Shown here: one piece after another, positions 36,431 to 47,367 of the stretch | Numbering within the stretch: the first letter of the stretch is position 1 | How the letters are laid out: each line of letters opens with the position of its first letter | Source: Paraphysomonas bandaiensis | Taxonomy: Eukaryota > Chrysophyceae | Assembly (NCBI GenBank): GCA_965644295.1 | Contig: CBFFRP010000406.1 | Coordinates: 124,001 to 188,000 of the forward strand | Length of the DNA stretch: 64,000 nucleotides | Direction: 5' to 3' | Notes under the pieces: generated by a model | What the model was told of the DNA's origin: nothing | Database searches by the model: none | What the model saw: only the letters and a program-made list of their open reading frames with translations | Position numbers and translations under genes: made by a program

Positions 36431-36701
36431 TCAGCAAGTACAGTTCTGTCGTCGGAAGTAGTCATTCAGCCAGGCCAAGAAAGCAAAAAATACAAAAACA
36501 ACCTAAAATAAAAGTTGAAAGTCGCTTATCAGCTACATTTATCATTACCGCCATGTTTGAATCCCCGAATATGTCCTGTTGCGGCTGCGGCTGATCAGCA
36601 GATGGACGATTAACAGGACCTGCACTTCCACTCGACTCCTGATCCGAATCTTCGTTATCTCTTCTCAGTGAGGAACATGATGCAGTGCTTTTGCCTTCCA
36701 T
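36431..36701 (-). CDS. small tail-anchored-like membrane protein, unknown function
   Basis: Two exons (36701-36549 and 36502-36431) around a 46-nt GTAATG...TTTTAG intron give 74 residues. The N-terminal 48 are acidic and polar (Ser, Asp, Glu, Gln, Pro); then comes one hydrophobic helix (VVFVFFAFLAWL) and a short basic tail NDYFRRQNCTC. That is the layout of a tail-anchored or single-pass protein of the ER or mitochondrial outer membrane. Without splicing the frame would end in a different hydrophobic tail. I do not recognise a family. The start lies about 70 bp from a 1-kb microsatellite. Confidence 0.5.
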
Positions 36702-36769
36702 TTCTTGTTTCAGAGATATTAAAATAAAGATATAAGTGTACAGAACACAATTACATATACATGAGAATA

Positions 36770-37790
36770 TACACACATACATACTATATACATACATACA
36801 TACATACACACATACATACTATATACATACATACATACATACATACATACATACATACATACATACATACATACATACATACATACATACATACATACAT
36901 ACATACATACATACATACATACATACATACATACATACATACATACATACATACATACATACATACATACATACATACATACATACATACATACATACAT
37001 ACATACATACATACATACATACATACATACATACATACGTACATACATACATACATACATACATACATACATACATACATACATACATACATACATACAT
37101 ACATACATACATACATACATACATACATACATACATACATACATACATACATACATACATACATACATACATACATACATACATACAGACATACATACAT
37201 ACATACATACATACATACATACATACATACATACATACATACATACATACATACATACATACATACATACATACATACATACATACATACATACATACAT
37301 ACATACATACATACAGTACATACATACAGTACATACATACATACATACATACATACATACATACATACATACATACATACATACATACATACATACATAC
37401 ATACATACATACATACATACATACATACATACATACATACATACATACATACATACATACATACATACATACATACATTCATACATACATACATACATAC
37501 ATACATACATACATACATACATACATACATACATACATACATACATACATACATACATACATACATACATACATACATACATACATACATACATACATAC
37601 ATACATACATACATACATACATACATACATACATACATACATACATACATACATACATACATACATACATACATACATACATACATACATACATACATAC
37701 ATACATACATACATACATACATACATACATACATACATACATACATACATACATACATACATACATACATACATACATACATACATACAT
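36770..37790. repeat. about 1 kb (ACAT)n microsatellite between divergent genes
   Basis: Roughly 250 tandem copies of ACAT/ATGT with only a few interruptions (near 37038, 37187, 37316, 37329 and 37478). All frames are open, which produces several long false reading frames of Met-Tyr-Val-Cys or Ile-His-Thr-Tyr repeats. The array ends about 50 bp before the sterol reductase start codon and about 70 bp from that of the small membrane protein, so it makes up nearly the whole shared upstream region. Confidence 0.98.
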
Positions 37791-37841
37791 AGAGACTTGC
37801 AGGCGTTGTGGCTGATTGATAACAATATTTTCTTGAATACC

Positions 37842-39014
37842 ATGTGGACTAACGCACTGGTATCTGAAATAGCAGCATGCGCATTTGTTCAGGCAGGAAT
37901 AAGTGTGTCTGTCCTCCTGCTGCATGTTATTCTTCCAGGGAGACATGTAACTGGCTATTGCTGTGACCGGAATATGCAGCCTCTCTCCTATAAACTAAAT
38001 GGACTGCTGGTGCTGCTAGCTGTCGGTGCAGTGTTCACTGCTTCCCCTGTAACTGCGCAGGTGTTTTTGTACAATAATTACTACAAGTGTGTGTGTGGAG
38101 CGAATGTGTTCGGTGTGCTGCTGTCAGTTATGTTTTATATACGCGGCGGAACTGAAAAATACTTCAGATGCGTTACAATCGATCAGTTGAAAGATAAGAA
38201 TAAGTCGATTCCGCTTGCAAGTGACAATGTTAGTGAAGTGTCTAGGTTTTATTTGGGCTGTGAATGGAATCCCAGAATATACGGTGTTGATATAAAAATG
38301 TTATTGTATATAATCGGAGCAGTTGGACTCGAGCTGAACATATTGTCATGCTGCTCAGTTCAGTTTTATTCGTCTAATGGATATATATCTAATGGACTCG
38401 TGGTGTATGCTGTCATGTTTCTGTGGTTTTTACACGAATATATGCTATTCGAACGTGTTCATCTCTATACGTATGACTTATTTGCTGAAAAGCTCGGTTT
38501 CAAGCTAGTATGGGGTTGTACCGTATTTTATCCGCACTTTTACTGTATTGGAATGCATAGCCTTCTTGCTGCATCAAAAGACAATGACTTGCCTTATGGT
38601 GCGTGTTTGGCAGTTTTGTCATTGTTTTTAGTGGGGTGGTGCATTACGAGGGGGGCAAATCTGCAAAAGTATATGTGTAGAACATCTCCCGATTGCAAGC
38701 TGGTGTTTGGGGGTTTAATTGAACAGAGGACTATACCCGGCACTAGAATTCTTTGTAGCGGATTCTGGGGTGCGGCTAGGCACTTCAACTATGCTGGTGA
38801 AATTCTTCAAGGCATTGCATTAGCACTTCCTGGAACCTTTCTGGGATATACCCTCTTCTCCAAAATTTTCCCGTGGGTTTACCCATTGTTTTATATCACT
38901 CTCTTTGTTACTCGACAACACGATGATGACGAGTTGTGTAAGAAGAAGTATGGAGCCAAATGGGACGAATATTGTGCAGCAGTACCTTGGAAGATACTTC
39001 CTGGAATATGGTGA
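37842..39014 (+). CDS. sterol reductase (ERG4/ERG24, DHCR7/TM7SF2 family)
   Basis: A single exon encodes 390 residues from the first ATG. It is a multi-pass membrane protein. Family motifs are FYLGCEWNPR near the middle, GFWGAARHFNYAGE (the reductase signature LLxSGWWGxxRHxNYxGD) and the C-terminal DDDELCKKKYGAKWDEYC..VPWKILPGIW. These enzymes reduce a sterol double bond (C14, C7 or C24(28)) with NADPH in the ER membrane; the sequence alone does not tell me which. It lacks introns, unlike most neighbours, and has no basic N-terminal domain such as that of lamin B receptor. Its promoter must include or cross the (ACAT)n array. Confidence 0.9.
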   Translation: MWTNALVSEIAACAFVQAGISVSVLLLHVILPGRHVTGYCCDRNMQPLSYKLNGLLVLLAVGAVFTASPVTAQVFLYNNYYKCVCGANVFGVLLSVMFYIRGGTEKYFRCVTIDQLKDKNKSIPLASDNVSEVSRFYLGCEWNPRIYGVDIKMLLYIIGAVGLELNILSCCSVQFYSSNGYISNGLVVYAVMFLWFLHEYMLFERVHLYTYDLFAEKLGFKLVWGCTVFYPHFYCIGMHSLLAASKDNDLPYGACLAVLSLFLVGWCITRGANLQKYMCRTSPDCKLVFGGLIEQRTIPGTRILCSGFWGAARHFNYAGEILQGIALALPGTFLGYTLFSKIFPWVYPLFYITLFVTRQHDDDELCKKKYGAKWDEYCAAVPWKILPGIW

Positions 39015-39594
39015 ATATTTTTCCCAATTACGTGTTAGTCGATATAAAATCTAAAGAAGTGACAAAAATGCGCGGCGATATGGTGGTGCGTACATTTTTA
39101 AATTCAAAGCATTATCTGAAGTTGTATATGCAAAGATTTTGCGTTGTCCGAATTAACTGATTTTTATTGCAATCAACTCCATATGCTCATGTCATCATAC
39201 ACACATACAATAGAAACATATGATGTGACTCAGTGAGTCTGAGCGTCACCCTGACCTAATGAAGACTGCAATATGCAACGATAGCGGTTATTTGTTATTT
39301 GAGACATTGATGGCTTTATCACTTATCATTTATCATTCCTGTCCATGTGTACAGGTGATAGTAGATAGAAAACAGCACTAAAGTCTTCTTACAAAACTTG
39401 ATACTTAACCGTATTCTTATTACTCTCAAAATTGCTATATTTAAAATCCCAATTCGCCAACTTCCCATTATAGAAGCGGTTTGCCAATTAATTGATACCT
39501 GCTCCTTGCCAGCCATAAATAGCTAGCTTCATCTCATACTACTACGTACAGTACTTTATATTTGTCTTTGTACCACATAAATAGCTTCATAAAC

Positions 39595-39870
39595 AGGGCT
39601 GAGTAATAGTAATAATTAATTGATTTCCGATTAGTTGCAATTAACAGGCAATTATTGGCATTATTGCAATAATTGAAATTAAGACCGCAAATAATAATAG
39701 AAATTATACTTGATCGAAATTTTCTTTGTCAATGGGAATAATTGTAATATATTTGAGTGCGTTACTGCACATAATCATAAGCGGAACAAACTACATTCAG
39801 CTAGAGTTAAAGATTCAAACTTACTATATAGGACCATTAAGATGTGTTCAAATGTGTTCATTATGAAACG
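39595..39870. repeat. AT-rich dispersed repeat (hAT-related), copy
   Basis: It opens with CAGGGCTGAGTAATAG and is colinear with 8745-9010 through AGACCGCAAATAATAATA, TTTGAGTGCGTTACTGCACA and the end block TGTGTTCAAATGTGTTCATT. Confidence 0.6.
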
Positions 39871-39879
39871 CATAAGACC

Positions 39880-40860
39880 TCTACCTGTAACTAATCAGTA
39901 CACACTTTTTTATCCTACTATTTAACGCTACGGAAGCAGCTAGTGCGTCGCCGCAAGCACCAAGGTGCGACCACTTCCGCTCTGAGTTCGTAAGAAGGTG
40001 AACATCCCGGATGCTTGACTTCAGCAGGCAGCCCAATACTCCGGTTACTCTTCAGGTGGGCCCTGTCCCGAATGCCTGTTTATTCGTCAGGGCCCAAAGA
40101 CGTCTACACAAGTGACACTTATTGGTGTCCCTTGTACCACACAAGCATTCGGCTATGAGTGGGCAGAAGAATATCTGCTGACTATATGTTTGCGGCTCAC
40201 GTTAGTTTCCCACAGAGAGAATCTCTCCGGTATATGAAAGTCTGATTATTACATGAGTACGGTTGCGTACAGAAACTAGTTTATGTCTATAGACTAGCTA
40301 ATAACTAGATTTGCTATATACTACTAGTGGCGGGCAACCGTCTCGGGACTGCTTGTGCATCGCTGCGAGCACCATGGTGCAACCGTCCCTTGTAGTGAGG
40401 TTAGTCGGGGGGTCTACCTTTGTGCAATGTGTCTGGCGGGCCTGTGCCATGGATTATGTGGGGGGTGGGTGAGGCGAGATGTATTTGAGAGTGCAAGTCG
40501 GTGGTGGAGATGGTGCTGGTTGTTGAGGTGGGGTTTCGGCCACAAGTAAGGAGGAGTTGTTTCCGGAGTGGTTGCGCTTGCCTCTGTCGGGTCTGGGCTC
40601 TTGCAGAGAGTGTAGTTCGTGGGGTGGATGTCGCCTGGAGTAGCTGGAGTACTTTTTTGGTGTCGGGTGGGTATCCTGGGGCTGGCGTTGCTTTGCGTGT
40701 GTCGGGACCGGTGTCGCCGGTGCTGTGTCTACGTGTTGTGGTGTCTGTGTCCCCTATTGCGAAGCATGCGGAGCCCTCCATCATATAAGGGGAGTAGGAT
40801 AGGATACTTATCCCCCAGAACACCACGAAAAGGTGCGAGTCCGACTTTGTTGAGGGCATA
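39880..40860 (-). mobile_element. foldback-type element interrupted by a second repeat
   Basis: The left part (39880-40230) carries the terminal repeat CTACCTGTAACTAATCAGTA ... GCTACGGAAGCAGC ... GCAAGCACCAAGGTGCGACC and the interior of the element at 58585-59468 in reverse. After about 565 foreign bases the element resumes at 40795 with TACTTATCCCCCAGAACACC and CACGAAAAGGTGCGAGTCCG. The second terminus is missing. Confidence 0.65.
40231..40795 (+). repeat. repeat inserted into the foldback element
   Basis: The first 220 bases match the repeat at 9300-9560 (GATTATTACATGAG, ACGGTTGC, GCAACCGTC, GGTGCAACCGTCCCTTGTA, GGTCTACCTTTG). The remainder is unusually G-rich for this region. The interrupted sequence reads CCGG-TA and TA-CTTATC at the two junctions, so a TA duplication is possible. 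Confidence 0.5.
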
Positions 40861-41821
40861 AATATTACTACCTAAGACTTCTTCTCCTTATCCTCTTGCC
40901 ACAATAGGGCTCAATAGACAACCTGCATTTGTTCAATATATTTACTGTTGGACTGTTCGAAGATAGAACTATAGAATGCAATGTGAAATCTGTAAGAATA
41001 CGTAGTCAAATATACTACATCTATATATATAACTGTGAAACTGAAGACTGAAGTATCATGACAATGCAAGATATTAGAATATGGATCCTATTCTAGTATA
41101 TTCAGTATGTCACTTGAAGACAATGTACGAGAATACAGTGAAATATAGTGATGTACGAATGCTGTGATGATATTGAGAAACTGAAATAGTTATCTTTCAA
41201 GATATGTTCAGTAACGAGAGGTTCGCATATGTAGGATATTACGCAGGGATTATAATGAGTTAGTGTTGGTTATCACAACTTCGTGTAAACGATATTAATA
41301 AATCTATCTAGTCTTACGACAATTTCTCTCTGTGATCTAGCTTAAAATGAGCAATTATGCATCAATATAAGATATAGAAGTTGATCAGAGGTTGCGTTAA
41401 AAGAAGTATAAATTACATGACAACGAACAATTGCCTATACGCAATAACAATAATCTATCTATCAATTTTTTTTTCTTGTTCAACTATCTAAAACAACAAA
41501 ATGTTCAAAAGCCAATATTTACAGACATTACTGTATCAAAACAGTTGTGAACTTCCTGCTTTACAAAGTCAAACTTCTTACCCTCCCCATCTTTCATCCA
41601 GAACTGCTGAAATATTTATAAAATGAGTTCACTTAAACTAGATAATATCGTCAACTTTCTACAATTATATAAAGAATGTACAATAAATGTCAGAACAATA
41701 TCAACACATTGAACAACGCTAGACTGCAATAATGCCAAGCGATACCATGACAGCAGCATCTCTAACTATCACCGCGTCTCTAACCTACGGATGTTATAAT
41801 GGGATCAATGCGCCTACACGC

Positions 41822-43177
41822 CTATAATACATAGATTTCGTTCTGTGTGGTATGATCACGCTGCGCCTCCAAGTTACCACCTTCGTACGGATTATCGAGC
41901 GAGTTCCTGATTTTCGGCGACTTTTCAACCATAGTAGCAGGAGGGCTTCCAGGTTGGGTAATTTTATCTGCACTGGAAGCCTTTTTACCGTTGATCATAG
42001 GTTCGCAACCAGCACAAACTATATCTCCCCTCTGTGAATTGTCGAGACTGTCTACTTGGCCATCTAAGCTGTACCTCCTCTCTTCCAATTCGCCTTTCTT
42101 AACATCACTGCTACTAACCGGTAGATTTCCCATGTTAAAATCTTTGGTATACTGATCAACAATAACAGGAGTATCGGTGCCACCGGTTTGGTTAGAACCT
42201 CCAATCAGTGTTGACTTATAATCTTGGATTTCGCTAGCTTTATCATCGTCACTACAACGACCATTATCATGTGTTTGCCTATGCATTTTATACTCTGCCA
42301 TGGGACTAGTCTCTCTGTCATGTTGTAGTTTTTTTCTACGACTGTGACCCTTGTAAGATGTATCTCTGTTCTTGTCACTTCCCTCCACCGTGTCATCTAC
42401 TCTGACTGCAATAGCAGCTTCTTCATCGCTACTATATAGTCGCTCATCGGTGGCTCTACACTTTCTAGTCTTTCTATTCACTGGTGACAAGCGACTGTCA
42501 CGGGCACTTTTTCTGTGTCTATTCCCCGAGGACAGAGCGCTGTGCTTATCTCGTTTAAGTTTTCTCGCCCCATCTTCAGGAGAATTATCACGACTGTAAG
42601 TGTTATATTCAGTTCTTTCTCTCGTATTACGTCCAGTAGAACGAGGTCTTATGTCGCTAGCTGGTACCAAATTTAACTCTTTGTCGTGATATTTCTTCCT
42701 CTTACTGGGGGATCTATACTTTGCACGGGAATGTTTACGATCAGGACTCTGACTGCCATGCCACGTAGGCTTTTCATAACCCATCGAATCATATTCGCAC
42801 TCGCCATCATCTGCACCGTCGAATCTCAAATTATCTCTGCTATCAACTCGATGGCGTTCGTATTTTCGTCTTCTGGATTCGTGATGACGGTGTCCATCAT
42901 ATGAAGGGTCATTATAAACTACCCTTGAGCTGGGTGCATACTTGTCCACATCGTTCATCCGGTCAGGCAACGGGAAATCATAGTACTCTTCTTCCGTTTT
43001 ATCCTTATGAGAGTATTGTCGACTGGATCTCCGACTACTTCCAATCTCGTAATGATGTTGTTTGATACTACCAAATTGTCAAACAGCATAAAAAGAGGGA
43101 ATCGACGCCTACCTCCTTGCAGCGTAGGATTCGTAGTCTCTCTGGCTTACCTCTCTCGACGTTGCTATAATACACAT
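41822..43177 (-). CDS. Arg/Ser/Asp-rich hydrophilic protein, RS-like
   Basis: A large exon (43067-41822) and a proposed short first exon (43177-43113, intron 45 nt) give 436 residues starting MCIIATSREVSQRDY. The large exon is sound; the first is a prediction from phase and splice sites. The N-terminal 250 residues are rich in Arg, Ser, Lys, Asp and His with many RS/SR/RD pairs (SRRSSRQYS, SPSKRKKYH, RHRKSARDSRLSP), as in splicing-associated or nuclear-speckle proteins. No RNA-recognition motif or other fold is visible. The C-terminal 180 residues are polar and less charged. A nuclear role is likely but unproven. Confidence 0.6.
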
Positions 43178-43456
43178 TATTATTATTTTACAATTACACT
43201 CACATACAGACCAGCACTCCTTAACACAGGGGTGTCAAGAGTTTTTCGTGACGAAGAAGTTCCTGTACACGAGCTATAAGTTTGTGATGGAAATCAAGAA
43301 CACGCCACACCCTTTGAGTAGGACAACCGAAGGTTCGAAAGGTTCAAGGGTGTAACAATTCGATTAGTTGAAGCCACGCTATCGGCACGAATAGAAGACA
43401 AAAGCGGGGTGGTGGAAGAACCTGATGATCTATTAATGAATGAAACTCAGTGCACG

Positions 43457-44488
43457 TTATGACAAACCATTGTGAGCAGATAATATATTCAACGCAGTTT
43501 CAATGCATTCTTCCGCTCCTTTGTTTACCATATGATCGAATACTCGTTTTCCTGCAATATGTGGGTTCATAGACCACTCCTTCAAGCACTCCACCGAAAT
43601 CCCTGCACTTTGCAGCTGGTTTGATAATGACCCCGATTCCACAGACGTACCAAGCCAAATACATCTTTCATACAGAGCTTCTAATGCTGATGACGACGCA
43701 TGAACACAATTATCTACAATATTAGGTTGGCTTGGCAACTCCAAACTTTTCCAGTCGACAAACATTAGATATCTAAGTGATTTCGGATGGGATAGAGAAG
43801 GGTTAGTTGAGCCAATGACTTTGCGCCTAAAAGTCTCCCAATTCATAAGTTGATCTTCCCACTCCACTTGCATGTAGTGTGTGGTCTGTCCAGGGAAAGT
43901 ATATTTAGCACGCATTGCCATATAAAATCCATTAATGCAGTATATTCCCCTCATACTAGACTCTTTTTCAATCAGCCCGCAGTAAAACCCTCGGTCAAAT
44001 CTAATGATGTTTCCTTTCTCAACAGAGACCATCCAAGCAGAATTGAGCTCTTCATGACTCATTCCTAATGCGGCTGCTGTGTCGACTGCATTTAGCACAG
44101 CTCCCGTGTGAAGCGCATCCGACCAGCTAATTCCAAATTTCTTTTGAAATCTGATGAATGCAGTAGCAGGAAGAACCAACTCCGTCGGCTTTTGGAGGTA
44201 TGCTCTTCTGGCAATATCTGCGTACTGCTTGTCTATCACGGTGTTCTTTTCAATAACGGATGCTGCCACACCACCTTCTTCCACAACAAAAAATCCATTT
44301 TTAACAAGCCAGTCGCGAGTAAACCCCACAACGGTACTCGTACTGGCACCAGGTTTGAAAAAAAGAAACGCGCTATTGCGCCTGATCTGTGTCCCACGCC
44401 CCGGACTCTTTACAGCTATACTTTACGTTAAATACAAAATTTTAATGATAATATTTTTACCAGAGTTACTAATCTCTATGCGTGACAT
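43457..44488 (-). CDS. nucleoside diphosphate kinase-like protein, tandem copy 1
   Basis: Exons 44488-44461 and 44415-43457 (intron 45 nt, phase 1) give 328 residues. The start SAFLFFKPGA fits the NDPK first strand (F..IKPDA), TRDWLVKNGFFVVEE the next helix and strand, and KVIGSTNPSLSHPKSLRYL the VxGxTxPxxAxPGSIR loop. NCVHASSSALEA matches the catalytic NxxHGSDSxExA with the His kept. The middle carries a long insertion typical of the protist NDPK-like branch (GFYCGLIEKES, VNGFYMAM-type INGFYMAMRAKYTF, VEWEDQLMNW). True NDPKs transfer phosphate between NTP and NDP; whether this extended form is an enzyme is open. It is a diverged tandem paralogue of the next gene, with an intron at the same place and phase. 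Confidence 0.75.
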
Positions 44489-44543
44489 ATAGTCTCGAGA
44501 GGAGAGGGGATACATCACTACAAGCAACACGGGTGTGAGAGAA

Positions 44544-45562
44544 TTAGTTGGTCACTAACTGGAAATCCATACCATCTGTGGCTGTAAATATTTCCTTGAT
44601 GATATCCAGGCATGCATGACAACCGAGGTTCTCCAATCGGTCGAATACACATTGCCCTTTCACTCCCGTGTTATTTATCCAGTCCTCAACAACCTGGGGT
44701 GTCATCCCAGCGCTAAACAGCCGACAGCCAAGTGGATCCGACATCCAAGGACTGCCCAACCAATTACATCGCTCAGCGAAAGCTTCAAAAGCCGAAGCAG
44801 ATGCGTGAAGAGCATTTTCCTTTATATTAAGCGGTCCATGTAGGCCCAGCTCGCGCCACTCTCGGTGTATGATGCCCCGTAGAGACTCAGGATGTGCGGC
44901 CTCTGGATCGGTGCATCCAATGACGTCGTCGCGAAACACCGCCCAGCTCATATTGCGATCCTCCCAAACCACTGAGCAGGAATATACGCTGGCAAGAGTA
45001 GCCGCATACTCTGCACGCATTGCTGGATAAAACCCATTTACACAGAAAATGGCTGTCTTGTCAGGAATGTCATCAATGCGACCGCAATAGAAACCTCGTC
45101 CAAATCGGATCACGAGCCCTCCCCTCCAACTCCGCATCCAGGCCTCCATCAACTGCAGATGGTCAATCTCGAGCATAGAACAGGTACCTGTAGCATTTTT
45201 AACCAACCCTTGCTCAAGGGCGGTATGCCACGTCAACCCAAACCTCTCATAGAAATTTTGCTGACACACTGGTGACACATCCAGTTCATGAGGCTTCAAA
45301 AGAACAGCTCGTCGCCCGATGGAAGAGTACTGTTTATCAAAGCACTGCAACACGCGACTACCGGATATTATTTTCTCTTCTACTAACAGGAGCCCCTTTG
45401 AGTACAGCCAGTCGCGTAAAAAACTTTGTGTGGAAATATTGTTGGCATGCGGTTTGAGGTACAGAAAGGCTTTGTTTACAATTTTGACATTGCCTGAGTA
45501 TTAATTTAAGCAGTCATTACATTTAATAGATGTCAACCACCTCCTTGTTGTCTTGGAGTCAT
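44544..45562 (-). CDS. nucleoside diphosphate kinase-like protein, tandem copy 2
   Basis: The main exon (45493-44544) holds all conserved sequence: KAFLYLKPHANN, FLRDWLYSKGLLLVEE, GRGFYCGRIDD, VNGFYPAMRAEYA, VVWEDRNMSWAVFRDDVIG, TDPEAAHPESLRG and the His motif ENALHASASAFEA. It resembles copy 1 throughout. A first exon at 45562-45541 starting MTPRQQG joins in phase over a 47-nt intron and gives 323 residues, but those bases also code, in the same frame, for the last residues of the membrane protein upstream. Two readings are possible: this gene starts there, or the membrane protein is spliced into it as one membrane-anchored NDPK-like protein. Confidence 0.7.
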
Positions 45563-46033
45563 TTCCGAACCTAGTTTTCGTAGGGCATGAGTATCTTCGC
45601 TGAACCGAGAACTTGTAAACGTCAGGACCACTTTAATGAAATTAGACAAGAGAATACTCACGTTAATTGGGATGTGGTATCAACAGACATGCTGTCGCCT
45701 GCCTTTAGAGGAGACTTGAACGTGATGTACTTGCCCACCGTTCCAATCGGCGAAGGCATAGTGCGATTCTCCTCATCCTCTTGATTTCCATCCACATGTG
45801 TGTGCTCATATCCTTTCATTCTCTTCTTCCAGTAAACAATAAGACCAAAACAAATCAGAGCTGAGACAAACACAGTCAAATTCACCGCAATACACTTCAC
45901 TGATACTTAACATACCAACAAAACCAACAGCAAGGGAGGTGCCTATTATTATAGCAAGGTAGAGGCCGAAGTTGTTGTTCTCGTATGCGTGGTGATCATA
46001 TGATCGGGTGGGTGCTGGAGATGGACTCGACAT
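45533..46033 (-). CDS. small single-pass membrane protein, possibly the 5' part of the NDPK-like gene
   Basis: Exons 46033-45916, 45860-45662 and 45611-45533 give 131 residues ending RQQGGG. A polar start with SPSPAPTRSYDHHAYENNN is followed by one strong TM helix (about 24-48, GLYLAIIIGTSLAVGFVALICF..IVYW), a KKRMK stop-transfer patch and an acidic tail. The introns (55 and 50 nt) are in phase. No family is recognised. If the 47-nt intron at 45540-45494 is used, the tail runs on into the NDPK-like domain (model 44544-46033). It is head to head with the Ubc13-type gene. Confidence 0.6.
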
Positions 46034-46493
46034 ATCTGCACTCCTCTATGATACGATGCGATACGATACGCTACCCTAAACAAGAACCATCTCTTACTTC
46101 ATATTGCTCCTTCGCTATTGGTTAATAGGCCCGCTAACTCACTCACTTCACAGAAGTGCAACTTCCGCTCGTGAATACGGTGGAATACGGACTGAGGTTA
46201 TACTGAATAACTGTCATATCCAGAGGATATTTCTGTAGTTGGGGTATACTTGCATACGGGCCGTAGGAAATAAGGTAGATGTGGTGGTGACGGGTCAGAT
46301 GCGCAACACGACAGCATAAGGGCACTTGTGTGTGGGTTTTATAGTTGTGGTGTGGGAAATCTAGATGGTATTTTTACACCACACCTCAACAAATACACTG
46401 GACCAGTCCGCAATCCTTGTATATAATATTCACAGGTAGTTTTACTCTTACACTTATCAAGTAAGGAGCGGGCGAGAGTAAATAAATTTAACT
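46034..46493. promoter_or_regulatory. bidirectional promoter region
   Basis: This 460-bp gap lies between divergent starts. It has TACGATGCGATACGATACG direct repeats near 46051-46070 and a GTGGTGTGGG/CCACACC inverted pair at 46345-46385. No gene is seen. Confidence 0.35.
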
Positions 46494-47195
46494 ATGGCCG
46501 ACTTACCTCGCCGAATTGTGAAGGTTGGTATATGTGGCCATTGTTAACATTAAGTAACGTTTGTGAGACAGGAAACTGAGAGACTTCTTGATGCGCCAGG
46601 TTATTTTATTATAATATTCCGTGTATATTTGTATGACGTTCACCGGTTTCTAGTTGCTGGCGTGAGTGCTATTCCTTATGCAGATAATCTCCGGCATTTC
46701 AATGTTGCCATAAATGGCCCCGAAGGTTCACCCTATGAAGGTGAGGTGTATGTTTGGAAATGTCCGCTAGGGCACTCATCACATAATGAAATTAGGTGGC
46801 ACATTTCGTTTGGAGCTTTTCCTTACCGCAGATTATCCTATGAGCGCCCCTAAAGTTCGATTCCTGACTAAGATATACCATCCTAATATTGACAGACTGG
46901 GCCGCATCTGTTTAGATATTCTAAAGGTTACTGCGCGATCTACTTTTGTCGACTGTTTTTATATCTTTCTAGGACAAGTGGTCACCCGCCTTGCAAATAA
47001 GAACGGTCTTGCTTAGCATCCAAGCCTTGCTATCTGCACCGAACCCCGATGACCCCTTGGACAACAATGTTGCTGAACAGTGGAAGACTAACGAAGGAAG
47101 GGCATTAGAAACCGGTATTTGCGTTGAAATATATAGTTTTGATATACTAATTCTTACATATAGCCCGTCAGTGGACTTTGAAGTATGCCATGTGA
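46494..47195 (+). CDS. UBE2N: ubiquitin-conjugating enzyme, Ubc13/UBE2N type
   Basis: Six exons (46494-46523, 46572-46599, 46654-46740, 46796-46926, 46973-47114, 47164-47195) give 149 residues; UBE2N has 152. The start LPRRIVKETERLL, the [17 protein letters not shown] core, [31 protein letters not shown] around the catalytic Cys, and the C-terminal [13 protein letters not shown]...[10 protein letters not shown] are those of Ubc13. With a Uev/Mms2 partner Ubc13 builds Lys63-linked ubiquitin chains in DNA repair and signalling. No gene for the Uev partner is in the window. Confidence 0.95.
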
Positions 47196-47367
47196 TAGCC
47201 ACAAAAAGAAGCTGATATGGTACAGAGTGCAACGTATCGCAACTAGAAGTAAGAATTTAAGACTGTAGCTACTTCGAAGTATCTGGTCGTCGGTAGAAGG
47301 CAATGTAGGAGTAATTAATAATTAGTAGAAATTTATTATTATTGGTTATCGGTTTTATCATTGAAAT

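Larger units (their letters stand above)
39015..41821. other. gene-free spacer with nested mobile elements
   Basis: It contains a hAT-related fragment (39595-39870), a foldback-type element (39880-40860) split by another repeat (40231-40795), and plain AT-rich DNA from 40870 to 41821. No gene is supported. Confidence 0.6.

Noticed and set aside
37797-37841. An upstream, non-ATG start for the sterol reductase
   Set aside because: The frame stays open upstream only as far as TTG at 37797; the first ATG is 37842 and gives a normal N-terminus.
36736-37843. Long open frames of 219-374 residues across the (ACAT)n array, on both strands
   Set aside because: They are an effect of a 4-bp repeat without stops: Met-Tyr-Val-Cys or Ile-His-Thr-Tyr periodicity and nothing else. 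The same holds at 22686-23044.
40401-40861. Frames of 80-152 residues on both strands in a G-rich stretch
   Set aside because: They lie wholly within inserted repeat DNA, have no family motif, and the G-rich base bias explains the lack of stops.
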